Source: Stagonosporopsis chrysanthemi
Taxonomy: Eukaryota > Ascomycota > Dothideomycetes > Pleosporales > Didymellaceae
Assembly (NCBI GenBank): GCA_022560025.1
Contig: JAFISE010000065.1
Coordinates: 1-64,000 of the forward strand
Direction of reading: 5' to 3'
Length of the DNA stretch: 64,000 nt
Shown in pieces: positions 34,605 to 45,622 of the stretch. The notes under the pieces are model-generated. The model ran no database searches. It was not told the DNA's origin and worked only from the letters and a program-made list of their open reading frames with translations. Position 1 is the stretch's first letter. Each line of letters starts with the position of its first letter. The translations under genes and the position numbers were made by a program.

Positions 34605-35837
34605 AGCAATCTAGAGGCATCCTACTTCCACTCATCTGCACCGTAGAAGAGTTTGCGCTCAAATTGGATCTCTGCATCAATAAGAAGGCCCTCCTCCTGC
34701 ATAACTGATCGAAATATGGCCTCCAAGTCTCTATATAGTAAAGGCTCAACGTCGCTGACAAAGATTATAAGGTCTGTATTAGACGGAAGTACATTATCTT
34801 CGTACACGGCTTTATTTGAACACTTAACACGATACCTCCTACAGCGGTTTGTAGCAAAACGTCTAAGCTCTCTTGAACACTACGATTTCTATTAGAGATC
34901 AGAAGCTGCCCAACGTTGAGCCCCACCCACCTGCCACCAAGCGCTCCAATGCGTTCTGCCTCAGCGTGCCGAACTTGCCGTCTGCATGCCCACAGACGCA
35001 TTTACGTGACCATGCTTGATTTCCGCCACAGAAAATTAGCTCTAGGCAGTTCCGCACAACCCGTTGCGATCTTGCACTCACAACATAATTATCGCATACA
35101 ACCGTCAAACTGCGATCTCTCCCTGACTCCTCAAAACAGGCCATTTGTATCTGTCGATCAGGAATCCTTATGAACAATTATAGTTTCTGGTGAGGTGAAA
35201 CGTCCGTGGCCTCCATACCGACACACTGCCAGTTCAGGCATAACCGCGACCGAAGCCGATTAGTCTCGAGCTTGTACCGCCTGACACAAAGTTTCGGACC
35301 TGTTGTCTCATGCATGTGTAGAACGTCGAATGCTTTCACCAGCCAGTCGTCTAGAGCCAGGCTGCAGAGGACAGCAATCTGCAGCGTGTGCCTGCTGTGC
35401 CTGTTGCAGAGGAGCTGGCTGGTGTGGCCACCTCTCATTGGTCACCATCGGCCCACTGGGTTGTTCGTCGCGCAGGGAGGGATGTTACGTGGCACCATTC
35501 GAGTCATTTCTGGCCGCGCAGGAGGAGTGGAAAGGGCCCTGCTGTATTTTTGTTAAGCTCAACCGCAGCTCATCTCTGTTATGGAGGCCGTTCTGATCAA
35601 GCAGGAAGACTATGCAATAAAACAACTAAGTCAAGTTTGGATTTTGACCTAAGTGTCGGGCTTATTCGCTAATTGAGCAGAACGAGTCTAGTAAAGAGGG
35701 TCCGCTCTGTGGTATAGGTATATAGATGGCCATGGAACGCCTAGTTTTACTAAAATCTTCAATTCACCAAGCCAGCTTTCTTCCCTGCAACTTGAACAAT
35801 TTCTTGAACTTCAAACCAATACTCAAATATATCCACC
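34605..35837. other. Intergenic with promoter of the FAD protein
   Basis: About 1.2 kb without a supported gene. A TATA-like string (TATATAG, about 35719-35725) lies about 115 bp upstream of the start at 35838. A 61-codon minus-strand frame at 34622-34807 has no support. Confidence 0.5.
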
Positions 35838-38108
35838 ATGAACGATGTTCAAATTGCCATCGTAGGTGCTGGACCTCGCGGAACGAGTACCCTCGAACGA
35901 ATTGTTGCCTCCGCGCGCCTTTTTCTGAATCATAAAACAAAGCTTACCATTCATGTCATTGATCGATACCCGGCTGGCGCAGGCAGTGTGTGGCGGGTTG
36001 AACAACCCCCCCGTCTTCTTATGAACACGGTCGCATCCCAGGTCACTTTGTTCACAGATCCGACTGTGAACTGCGTGGGACCGCATGACATGCAACACTG
36101 GGGCCCAACCCTGTATACATGGGGTAGAGATGCGGATGGCTTCCGATTGGGTGAGAAGGACTATGCCACTCGTTCACAGCATGGACTTTATCTGGTGTGG
36201 GCCTTCAACGAGATTCGCAGGCGCTCAAAATCAGAATCAATCGTTGGCGCAATTGAGATCGAGATCAAAGAACACCGCGCCGAGGCTGTTAAGTTAGACG
36301 ATGAAGTCGGAGCCACCGGTGATGACTTCAAACAAGCTCTCGAGCTGGTCAAGATGACACCCTCTGGTGTTTCGCGACTGACCTTGAAAGGGCTGTCCGC
36401 CGTCATCTTAACTCAAGGCCATGTGAGTCGGGAACTCAGTCTTGAGCAAAGTCTGGATGTGAAACACGGGCAGCAACACCTTCAAACAAAGTATTTTCCG
36501 CCTGGCAATCCAGCAGACATCAACTTCGATACCATTGGATATGATGAAGTGGTGTATCTACGGGGGCTCGGTCTTGTCTTTTTTGACTATATCATCTTGT
36601 TGACCGCTCGACGAGGCGGATGGTTTGAACGCCAAGCGGACGGCAGATTTAAGTATCACCCAACTGGTTCTGAACCTCAAATATATGTTAGCTCTCGCGG
36701 TGGCATTCCCTATCTTACCAAGGGCGACGATCAGAAGGCTCCGACTGACGTGTTTGAGCCAAAATTTCTTACCAAAGAAGCGTTGGCAACACTGAAAGAC
36801 CGCAAGGAGCTAAAATTCGACGATGATGTCTGGCCACTCATTTCCAAAGAGGTGAAGTTTGTCTACTATAAGACACTCTTCAAGGAAGAAGGAAAGGAAG
36901 TGGATGAGAAAACCCTCGCCGACGTCATTCAGCCTGATGAATCGGATGAGAAAATTCTGCGCCAGTGGGCTACACCTGGCAGTTTTTGGTCCTGGTCGCT
37001 TCTTCAAGCTCCACAAGGGAAAAAATCATTTACTTCATTAAAGATGTGGAACACCTGGTTGCTTGAACACTTGGAGAAAGATGTCCACGAAGCTAAGAAA
37101 GGCAATGTGCAGGGGCCGCAAAAGGCTGCTATAGACGTTTTGCGCGAAATACGCAACCCCCTGCGCGAGATTATCGGTTTTGGGAATTCAGCAAGTGGCA
37201 CCTGGGCAAAATTCACGAAACTCAACGCGTTTCTAACAACTGGACCCCCTCGTCGGCGTGTTGAGCAAATGATTGCTCTCATGGAAGCCGGCATCTTACA
37301 CGTTCTTGGCCCAAACTCAGAAGTAAAGCGTGAGGGTGACCATTGGAAGGTTACTTCGAACAACCCGAAATTTGTGCTGGAAACCAAGACACTCATTGAC
37401 GCCTTTATTCCACCGCCGAGTCTGGAGCATACAGCAGACAGCCTCCTAAAGTATCTGTATGGCAAAGGCGAGTGTCGAGCTCACGAGATCCATGGCTACA
37501 AAACTGGTGCCATTGATATCACCAGTGACACTTACAACATCGTCAAAGATTCCAAGAAGCCTCATCCAAGACGTTTTGCGATTGGTGTTCCTGCTGAAGG
37601 CTTGCACTGGTTCACCACTATCCAGCCTCGTCCAGGGGTAGACTCGATCAACCTCCGTCAAACCGATGCGATAGCTCAAGCTGTCTTGCGTCTTGCTGAA
37701 AGGGATCACCTTGAAAAAGATCGGGCTATTGGGGATCAGGCTGCCCCAGGTGGGTCAAATCCTGCTCCTGGTCACCCTGACAGTGCCAATCTTCGAGTTT
37801 TCCTGGAGCCAAAGGCCCATTCCGTTGAAGGGCACACCTCCACATGCACCCTTTTTTTCAATGATCAAGCTATTTGGGGGCCCTCTTCATGTCACGGCAA
37901 TACAACTCAGATAAGAGATGCTATTCAAGCCGCCGACCCCCGTTTTACACTGAGAATCATGCCTAAAGCTAAGACTATTGAAGGTCACACCGTGGCAATC
38001 AGTGTCATGCGTGGTAACCAGTCTTATTTGCGTGGACTCAGTACCCATGATAATATGTCTGGTTTATGCGATGCTATTAATCACAGCATTGGAAACATAG
38101 ATAAGTAA
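35838..38108 (+). CDS. FAD/NAD(P)-binding monooxygenase-like protein with a duplicated C-terminal domain
   Basis: Intronless, 756 aa. The N-terminus VQIAIVGAGPRGTSTLERI is the dinucleotide-binding motif of the NAD_binding_9 (FAD-NAD(P)-binding) group, and YPAGAGSVWR, QPPRLLMNT and a second nucleotide-binding segment (REIIGFGNSASGTWAKF, about 438-455) fit it. Such proteins are common in actinobacteria and scattered in fungi; substrates are mostly unknown. The last 106 residues (651-756) lie outside the usual domain and contain two tandem units of about 48 residues (651-699 and 702-750). Each has the core PKA(H/K)(S/T)(V/I)EGHT and a distal DAI. The lack of introns in a 2.3 kb gene and its isolation between a relic and 1.9 kb of empty DNA hint at acquisition by transfer, which is inference only. 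Confidence 0.8.
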   Translation: MNDVQIAIVGAGPRGTSTLERIVASARLFLNHKTKLTIHVIDRYPAGAGSVWRVEQPPRLLMNTVASQVTLFTDPTVNCVGPHDMQHWGPTLYTWGRDADGFRLGEKDYATRSQHGLYLVWAFNEIRRRSKSESIVGAIEIEIKEHRAEAVKLDDEVGATGDDFKQALELVKMTPSGVSRLTLKGLSAVILTQGHVSRELSLEQSLDVKHGQQHLQTKYFPPGNPADINFDTIGYDEVVYLRGLGLVFFDYIILLTARRGGWFERQADGRFKYHPTGSEPQIYVSSRGGIPYLTKGDDQKAPTDVFEPKFLTKEALATLKDRKELKFDDDVWPLISKEVKFVYYKTLFKEEGKEVDEKTLADVIQPDESDEKILRQWATPGSFWSWSLLQAPQGKKSFTSLKMWNTWLLEHLEKDVHEAKKGNVQGPQKAAIDVLREIRNPLREIIGFGNSASGTWAKFTKLNAFLTTGPPRRRVEQMIALMEAGILHVLGPNSEVKREGDHWKVTSNNPKFVLETKTLIDAFIPPPSLEHTADSLLKYLYGKGECRAHEIHGYKTGAIDITSDTYNIVKDSKKPHPRRFAIGVPAEGLHWFTTIQPRPGVDSINLRQTDAIAQAVLRLAERDHLEKDRAIGDQAAPGGSNPAPGHPDSANLRVFLEPKAHSVEGHTSTCTLFFNDQAIWGPSSCHGNTTQIRDAIQAADPRFTLRIMPKAKTIEGHTVAISVMRGNQSYLRGLSTHDNMSGLCDAINHSIGNIDK

Positions 38109-40048
38109 GGGCTTGTTCGGTAGCCTAGAAATAGAGGCACTATTTTTTGCTTGCCTATCGGACACCGCGGAGCGGCACTGCTAACACGTTTGCAACGAAT
38201 CCTACCTGATATTGTATACACTACAATGCTGATTGTCGTTTCTTCTTATTTATGTGCCGCTGATAATATGTATAAGCCAAATCAGATAGCTGCTATCTAC
38301 GCAAAGCTTAGCTCTATTTATTTGCTATTTTTTTCTGGCTTAAAAGACCTTGCTTCTCTTTTTTTTCAAAAAAAAACGTATATATTTGTAACGCTGCGAT
38401 CCTGTCCTTCACGACGCCGACAACTATCCGACAAACATCCGCCTCAGTACAACCTCACATCCCACTCGGTGTAGCTCTACCCCGAGTCTAACAAGTATAA
38501 GAAGAGGTGCCTCTACAGTGTGCAGATAGATAGTTTTGAAGTATCCTTTCGTACAAGACCTATAGGAATAGAGATTCGTCCAGTGCAGCTATCCCAGTGC
38601 TCCCATACACCTCGTAGCGGATACCTATGCCTTTCGGACCCCTTTAGCATCCTGTGTCGTTACAATATTAAAGTTATATTCTAACTTAGTTCTTAGTAGG
38701 TTAATTCTTAGTAAGTTTTAGCTTCACGTAGGATGGAATGAACTGATTGAACGTATAATACCACATTGCGATCCGATTGTGTGTCAGAGATAGAGGTGAA
38801 GGCGGAAGCGATGACTTGCCAGTGAGCCGGATTTCTTTCTTCAAGCAGCCACAACTCTCCGCAAGTCCCAGTATCATTCACAAAGCCTCTTCAAGAATCT
38901 CCACAGAGGCTAGATAAAGATTACGGGAGCAAATCCATGTACACCACATGCGCTGTTCATCCTCCAACGAAGAAGTGATTCGGTCTCTTTTGTATGTAGA
39001 CATTCCCTAGCTCGCTCGATGTACAACAGACCTATCATCTGGATGGACTTGGAACACTTATTCGCTAGAAGAGTCCTCGTCACCCGTAAAGAAGCGTGTC
39101 CGTCGAATTATGATAGTGCTCATGAGTTCTCCCGAGGTTGCTATCAAAACGCCATCATCTGCCTGCTTATCCAGGAACAGCGCTCGCTTGTCCGTGGTTG
39201 ACTACACACAAAAGAAGTTCAGTAAGACTGCAGACTATACTCGTTTTTGCTCCATCAAACTTGCGGCACGTTGAAAGCTCTATTTCGAATCCCTAGTAAC
39301 GTTGTAACGCAAAGTACGCTATTTGCATGCGAAGGACCGCTCCAAACTCGTATTTCCTCCATGCTCATGTGTGGTTCCGAGTAACATGTACTTCCCTCTT
39401 CCTGCTGCTCAGGTCTGCGCCTGATTGTTCAGAGCTGGTTGTACGCAGTGCGCCCACAAGATGAGCGTCTTCGCGTCGCACTGCACCTGCGCTAATGCGA
39501 ATCTCCATCAATGAAGAGGGTAGGTAGTTATACATACCACGCAAGGTATCTCATTTTACTTAACCATGAATCAAACCATTACAATCAAATCGCTTCACTT
39601 GTTGGCTACTCTGTTCAAGGTTTCATGCTGGTATACATGGAATCCGTCGAAAATGAAAAGTCGGGAACAGAAGAGATAGAAACTGCCAAACGCTCAAGAA
39701 TAAAATAGGCGAGGCGAAATCACTCTCCCGCTGCGAGTCGCGAAGTCATCCCGTCTAGGGGTTTTGTGGAGATGCGGGGAAATTCTCGCCGATGAGCAAC
39801 CCGTGCTGGACGGCCGACAAAGACTGTGGGGAAATTCACGCCGCTAAGGACCCCCACACGTGAAATGGTCAAGGAGCCGAACGATGTATAGTCCGACCGA
39901 TGACTCTGAACGCGCATGTCAACAATCTCAGTGTGTGTGCAGAGTCCACTCAGACAATTGGTGTATACGAAACCTTGTGCGATCTCAGTACAATCCATAC
40001 GGCGTTCCGATCTCTCCATACTTGGAATGAACTATAGTCTATCGCATC
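38109..40048. other. Long intergenic region, 1.9 kb
   Basis: No gene or RNA recognised. About 38,300-38,390 and 38,660-38,730 are AT-rich with few CpA/TpG and might be small RIP-affected fragments. The 3' part presumably contains the GH115 promoter. Confidence 0.5.
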
Positions 40049-42991
40049 ATGCTCCAGGCTAGCTTCGTATCGAATGCGCCAGCTGCAGGTGCCGTATCAT
40101 TAGTCGATGCACCCATCGTCGTTGACCGCGAAGACTTCGAGGGCATCCGCATTGCTGCTGCAACACTCGCCCAGGACATCGCAAGCGTGACTGGAGGGAA
40201 AGCGCCTCCCGTTATCTCAGAACAGAGCGCTTCGCCATGCGTTGTCATCGTGGGCAGTTTACAGAGGTCAAGGTTGGTTCAAAGTTTGGTCTCTAACGGG
40301 AGCATCGACGTCGCTGCTATTGAAGGGAAATGGGAGACTTGGTGTACGGTGCTTGTGGATGCGCCCTTGGAGGGATGCGCAAAGGCCCTCGTCATCTGCG
40401 GAAGCGACAAGAGAGGTACCATTTTCGGCATCTATTCCTTGTCTGAGCAGATCGGTGTATCTCCGTAAGTGCAAGAATCACCCGAGGAGCGCACTCCGTG
40501 CTGAAGAAACTATAGTTGGTATTGGTGGGCAGATGTGCCGGTGAAGAGCAGCGCGTCCATCTACGCATTGAATGTCAAAACGACACAAGGCCCGCCGTCA
40601 GTCAAGTATCGTGGCATCTTCATCAATGACGAAGCGCCTGCGCTGTCGGCGTGGGTACACGAGAAGTATGGGCCAAAGTACAATTCCGAGTTCTATAAAC
40701 GCGTCTTCGAACTGCTGCTCCGGCTCAAAGCGAACTTTCTCTGGCCTGCGATGTGGTTCGGCTACCCACATCCAGGGAACTCGTTCTTCGTTGACGATCC
40801 TCGGAACCAAGAACTTGCTGACACGTACGGGATCGTAATGTCTACTTCGCATCATGAACCGATGCAGCGGGCAATGAATGAGTGGTTCGATGAGCCTTAC
40901 AATGAGCCAGAGCAGAGCTGGAACTGGACGAAGAATAAGGAGAAAATCACCAAGTATTTCGCCGAAGGGGCACAGCGAGCGTCGAAGTTCGAGAGTGTCA
41001 TCACGATCGGCATGCGCGGCGATGGCGACCGTGAGATGGCAGTCGATAACCCGCAGGAGGTATTGAAAGATGTCTTGTCGACGCAAAGACACATCCTCGG
41101 CGACGTGTACGGGGAGGAAGACGCTGTACCGCAGTTGATCGCACTGTACAAGGAAGTGCAGGAGTATTACGAGAACGGGCTCCAAATCCCAGAGGATGTA
41201 ACGCTCCTTTTCGCCGACGACAACTTCGGCACTATCAGAAGGCTTCCAACCGAAGCGGAAAGATCACGAAGAGGCGGCGCAGGCATCTACTATCACCTCG
41301 AGTACGTCGGCGAGCCGCGAAGTTACAAGTGGCTGAACAGTAACTCTCTCGCCAAGGTCTGGCATCAGCTCGACCAAGCACAGCACCGTGGTGCAGACCA
41401 GATCTGGATTTTCAACGTTGGAGACATCAAGCCGCTCGAAGTGCCACTGAGCTTCGTCATGTCACTGGCGTGGGACACGAATGCGATGGCTTTGGGCGAT
41501 CTCCCAGCCTTCCTCGAACCCTTCACCGCCCGTACATTGGGCAGCGAGCTGGCAGCGCCCTGTACAGATCTCTTGCTCAAGTACGACAAGCTGGTTGCGC
41601 TGCGCAAACACGAACACGTTGAGCCCGAAACATTCTCACTGATCAACTATTCAGAAGCCGACACCATCCAGTCAAGCTGGGATGCGCTACTCAACGCCGC
41701 CGAGGCCGTAGCTACTCGCGTCCCCCCGGACACAGCCCCAGCGTTCTTCCAACTCGTCCTCCATCCCATCCGCGCATCGCACATCTACATGTCCCTCCAG
41801 ATCTGCCGCGCGAAAAACGCCCTCTACGCCCTCCAACGCCGCAACACCGCAAACAACTACTTCACCAAATGCGTCTCCCTGTTCCAAGCCGACTTCCAGC
41901 TATCCCAGGAGTACCACGCCCTGCTCGGCGGCAAGTGGAACCACATGATGCGGCAGCCGCATCTGGGGTTCCGCTCGACCTGGCACGCGCCCTCGCGCGA
42001 CATGATCAGTGGCCTGTGTCTCGTGCAAGCGGGCCAGGACAGCAACCCCATTGCCGGCAACGTGGGCATTGCTGTTGCGGGCTGCGAGGGGGTGCGGCCG
42101 GGGCTGTGCAATGAGGAGAGCGACCGCACGCATCCGTCGCGGCGCGACCTGGTCCCGGGCGTTACGCTGCCGGTGATGGAGCGGTATGGTCCGCAGTTGA
42201 GGTCTTTTGAGCTGTTTCTACGAGGGCCGAGGGCGCTGCAGTGGTGGGTTAAGAGTCCGGTGGCGTGGATGCCGGTTGATGCTCGCGGATCGCTGGATCC
42301 GGCGTTAGGAGGGCAGGATGCGTCGATCGAAGTGACAGTAGACTGGGACCATGTACCGGCAGGCTTCGACGACGAGGTTTTGTTGGGCTTGCAGAGCGAT
42401 CTCGGGGATTACGAGCATATCCACGTTCCAGTGAAGCAGCGGGTAGTACCGCCTTTGTTCGAGGGACATGTCGAGGCCGACCGAGTCGTTTCGATCCCTG
42501 CTGCTCGCTTTTCCAACACGAACGCCCCCGGATGCTGGAAACACCCATATCTCGGCCGGGAGGCGAGCGGGGCGGTGAGCTTCCGCCAGCAACCTGGAGG
42601 CGTGAAGCACTGCGAGCTGCAGTACCCGTTCTACACGTTCACCTCAGCCACCAAAGCCATTCTCCACCTCTACTTCACACTGACACTTGACGCACACTCG
42701 GACTTGCCGACTCTGTACGGCCTCTCAATCGACGACAAGGCCATAGAGATGCACAGGCTAGTGCCCGAGCCGAACAAGGCTGGGGAGTTGCCACCGGGAT
42801 GGTTGGAGTCAGTCATGGACTGTGTGTGGATCCGGCAGCACGAGGTCGATCTCAGCAACGCCGGCGCGCACACTCTGAGGGTCCTGCTGCAGGATGAGAA
42901 CACAGCGCTGGAGAAGATTGTCGTCGATGTGGGCGGTGTGCGCAGCAGTAGCTATCTGGGACCGCCTGAGAGCTGCTACGTGACAGTCTAG
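40049..42991 (+). CDS. GH115 xylan alpha-1,2-glucuronidase
   Basis: Removes (4-O-methyl)glucuronic acid side chains from xylan. Two exons, 40049-40464 and 40516-42991, with a 51 bp intron at 40465-40515 (GTAAGT...TATAG) that splits the Pro codon before WYWWADVPV; about 963 aa, normal for the family. Family landmarks: DKRGTIFGIYSLSEQIGVSP, WYWWADVP, KYRGIFINDE, LLRLKANFLWPAMW, STSHHEPM, TIGMRGDGD, FADDNFG and IWIFNVGDIKPLE. A C-terminal beta-sandwich region follows from about residue 750. I see no signal peptide at the chosen ATG, so export is uncertain; either the protein is intracellular or an upstream exon is missed. Third codon positions become clearly more GC-rich after about 41,700. Confidence 0.92.
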
Positions 42992-43665
42992 AAGACTCTC
43001 TCATCTCCATTGGAAGAAAAGCCTGATAGACAAGTGCCCAAGTCGTGAATCAAAAGCTGCAGTACAGAGACTCTCGCAACGCATCTGTGATTTTTTTCAA
43101 ATGGACATCCCAATTTTTACCGCGCCTCCTTGCCTCGCTCACACAGTGCCTACTCACGAGCCCGAGCAGTCGAACGACTCAAGGCGGCCCGAGCGTCAAT
43201 TCCAGTTCTTCTCCGTCTAGACTCCCTAGGATTCCCAAGTCGCGCTGTCCGGTACAGTCTCGCGACGTTTAAAAAGAAGTTTTCATGACTTTTGCTCAGA
43301 GCCCCACATACATAACTCCCCAGGCGTGCAAAACCCCATCACTAATCTACAGCGCCTCTCGTCGGGTGGTTTTCCATACGGAGCACCGTGTGATGGTACT
43401 GTATGCTATCCCATAATGCCCATATCCAGGTCGCGAGTCACCGCAGAAGCTGTCTCCCCCCCTGCACCATTAACCCACACCAACCCCCCATCACTCCCTC
43501 AATCCCCCTATATTTGCCAAGAGATCAGTTTGATCTTGACCAGAGGCCCAGAGTGGTAGTGCAGACTTTTCCCGGCCGGCGGGGTCCAAGTCTCTCTCTC
43601 TTTTGTATTTGAATATATATTATTAATCTTCTATTCATAATATCTCAGCAACAGCAGCGGATCGC
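42992..43665. other. Intergenic region
   Basis: GH115 3' flank and tRNA upstream flank, pyrimidine-rich. No gene seen. Confidence 0.5.
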
Positions 43666-43780
43666 GCTTCCTTGGTGTAGTCGGTTATCACGTCGGTCTC
43701 ATATCTCTCCATCTGGAAGAATGTGATTGCTCAAAGAGCAAGTAATCCGAAGGCCGCCAGTTCGAATCTGGCAGGGAGCA
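43666..43780 (+). tRNA. trnM-CAU: tRNA-Met (CAU), elongator type, with intron
   Basis: Cloverleaf read by hand. Acceptor stem GCTTCCT (43666-43672) pairs with AGGGAGC (43773-43779), discriminator A 43780. The D arm is GTGT...TCAC. The anticodon stem TCGG/CCGA has a terminal T-T mismatch, as in other eukaryotic elongator tRNA-Met. The anticodon CAT is 43700-43702 in loop CTCATA|A. The T arm is GCCAG TTCGAAT CTGGC. A 41 nt intron (43704-43744) lies after position 37, the canonical site for tRNA splicing endonuclease. A T6 run (43784-43789) follows as RNA polymerase III terminator. Confidence 0.92.
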
Positions 43781-43783
43781 CTG

Positions 43784-43789
43784 TTTTTT
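43784..43789 (+). terminator. RNA polymerase III T-run terminator
   Basis: Six consecutive T residues four bases after the tRNA 3' end. Confidence 0.85.
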
Positions 43790-44161
43790 GCCCATGTTTC
43801 GCCCCTTCTGTTTATTTTCTCGCATGGGATGGGCAAGCTGATGTTGAACAAATGCCGTCAGGGTGTCTTTGAGCGTTGGGGCGTTCGTTGGGGGTGTGGG
43901 GATTTGGGGGTGGTTGGAGATGTCGGCGCTCGAGGCTTCATTTTTGGATCCGTGTTGGACTGCACGCGAACTTGAATGCACACCTCGAGCACGATAGTAG
44001 GGTGGTCTTGTAATGGTTCTTTCATTCGTTGGCCTCTATGTGATGGCCATGCTTGCATACATTATGCGGCCGTGTGCGAATACGTCAGCTGACAGCTCCA
44101 GCTGCCGCCCTGTCTCGGCGGAGACGACGATCAACGTGAATCTACTTCTACAATCCCCCGA
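43790..44161. other. Intergenic region
   Basis: Between the tRNA and the 3' end of RPN9; no gene seen. Confidence 0.5.
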
Positions 44162-45404
44162 TCAAGCAGCCCACACGTCCTTGCCGACGCCCTCGATCCA
44201 GTTGCCCAGCTGGTTGACGCTGGCGTCCCACTCCTTCAACCGTGCGCGCATGCTCTCGATCTGCTTCATGTCCAGCACCTTGGGCTGCACCCAGTTGATG
44301 CGCGCAATCTCCGCGACCTGGTCGATCTGCCCCTTGACCAGGCCCAGGCTCAGCGCCTTCATGATCAGGTGCTCAATCTCCTTTGGCTGCACCTTTGTCT
44401 CCTGCGAGATCTCGGTGAAGGTCATGGCACGGTCGTGGGGCGGTCGGCGGAAGATGGTCTCGGTGAGTGCGGCGAGGGAGATCTTCTGGTAGAGAAAGGT
44501 CTGGTGCTCCTTCAGCAGCGGCACCTTTGAGATGTTGCCCGACAGAACATCGTATGCGCTGAGGTCGCCGCGGTTGAAGGCGAAGAGCAGGTCCCGCAGC
44601 CATGCGTGTGGTGTGTTGACGAGCGAGTCGAGGATGGGGTGGAGCAGCAGCTCGCCGAAGTTGTAGATGGAATCTGAAACGAGGGCGGCGATGCTGAGGT
44701 CGTAGGCGCGCGATTGGCGGTCGCGGAGCTCGAGGTCGGTGATGTCGATGCAGGCGAGGTACAGCAGGGCGTTCTTGTAGTATGCGGCGAACTCGTGCTT
44801 CGACTGTGGTGTGTTAGTGCAGGCTCAGGTCCTCGATGAATGACGCACCTGGTAGTACTGTGCGCTGGCTTTGTAGAAGTTTGCGTGGACCACGGTCTCG
44901 ACCGAGTCGAAGTTGTCCAGGATCTGCTCGCACTCCTCCAGCTTCTTCTTGGCGCCCTCCTCGTCCCGTAACCGCAGCTGGATGCTGGCGGCGGCGACTG
45001 TGGCGTAGACGTAGGCGTCCTGTGAGGCGGGCTTGTTGACGCTCTGGGCGAGGTCGCTGACGAACTTGAGGCGCTCCTTGTCATCTGCGATGCTTAGCGG
45101 ACTACCACAACATACACCCATCACACGCACCCTTGAACTGTGTCGCGGCGCTCAGGCCCAGTGTGACCAGCTTGAGCTGGTTGATCTTGTTTGCGAAGCT
45201 CTTGATGAACGTCTCGAAGAAGGGTATCCGCTGCTTGGCGCTCTCGGGGTGCTCGAAGAAGTCGACGAGCTTGTCCGTCAGCTCGTGCCACAGCTTCCGC
45301 TCCCAGTAGTCCTCGAAGGCGATGAAGTACTCCTGCAGCTCCTCCGGCGCCTGGTCCCGTGCATCGCCGAGCAGGTTCGGTATTGTGTCTGTGTCCATGG
45401 CCAT
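44162..45404 (-). CDS. RPN9: 26S proteasome regulatory subunit Rpn9 (PSMD13)
   Basis: Non-ATPase lid subunit of the 26S proteasome. Exons 45131-45404, 44849-45084 and 44162-44803, with introns of 46 bp (45085-45130) and 45 bp (44804-44848); 383 aa, matching Rpn9 of other fungi. The N-terminal helical repeats (ELQEYFIAFEDYWERKLWHE, KHEFAAYYKNALLYLACIDI) lead to a C-terminal PCI domain (about 245-345: FNRGDLSAYD, LLKEHQTFLYQKISLAALTE, TFTEISQETKVQPKEIEHLI) that packs the lid. Both introns are at the lower size limit for this genome. An alternative ATG two codons downstream (45398) is possible. It shares a 218 bp divergent promoter with the complex I gene. Confidence 0.95.
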
Positions 45405-45622
45405 GCTGAGAGTGCGTTGGGTGTGCGTGGGTGGGCTGTGGCGGGTGTGCGGTGATGTCGTTGTGAGCTGTCGGCGCGTCGACGTGGGATGCGGGCCTCA
45501 TGGCCATGGCGTTGCGGAAGCTGTGAGATCGGCGGAGCAGAGCGCCAAGGCCCGACGTTGATCAACGAGCTGCACTTCACCAGCTTCAAACCACCCTCCC
45601 CCCAGCCATTGACGCCGCAACC
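45405..45622. promoter_or_regulatory. Divergent promoter, RPN9 and complex I 40 kDa subunit
   Basis: 218 bp between head-to-head start codons. Confidence 0.55.

Noticed and set aside
34622..34807. 61-codon minus-strand frame next to the dynamin relic
   Set aside because: Plausible amino-acid composition but no homologue recognised and no flanking exons; could be a gene fragment, left uncalled.
44512..45084. 190-codon minus-strand frame, Ser/Thr/Pro-rich
   Set aside because: Alternate frame of RPN9 exons 2 and 3, produced by GC-rich codon usage.
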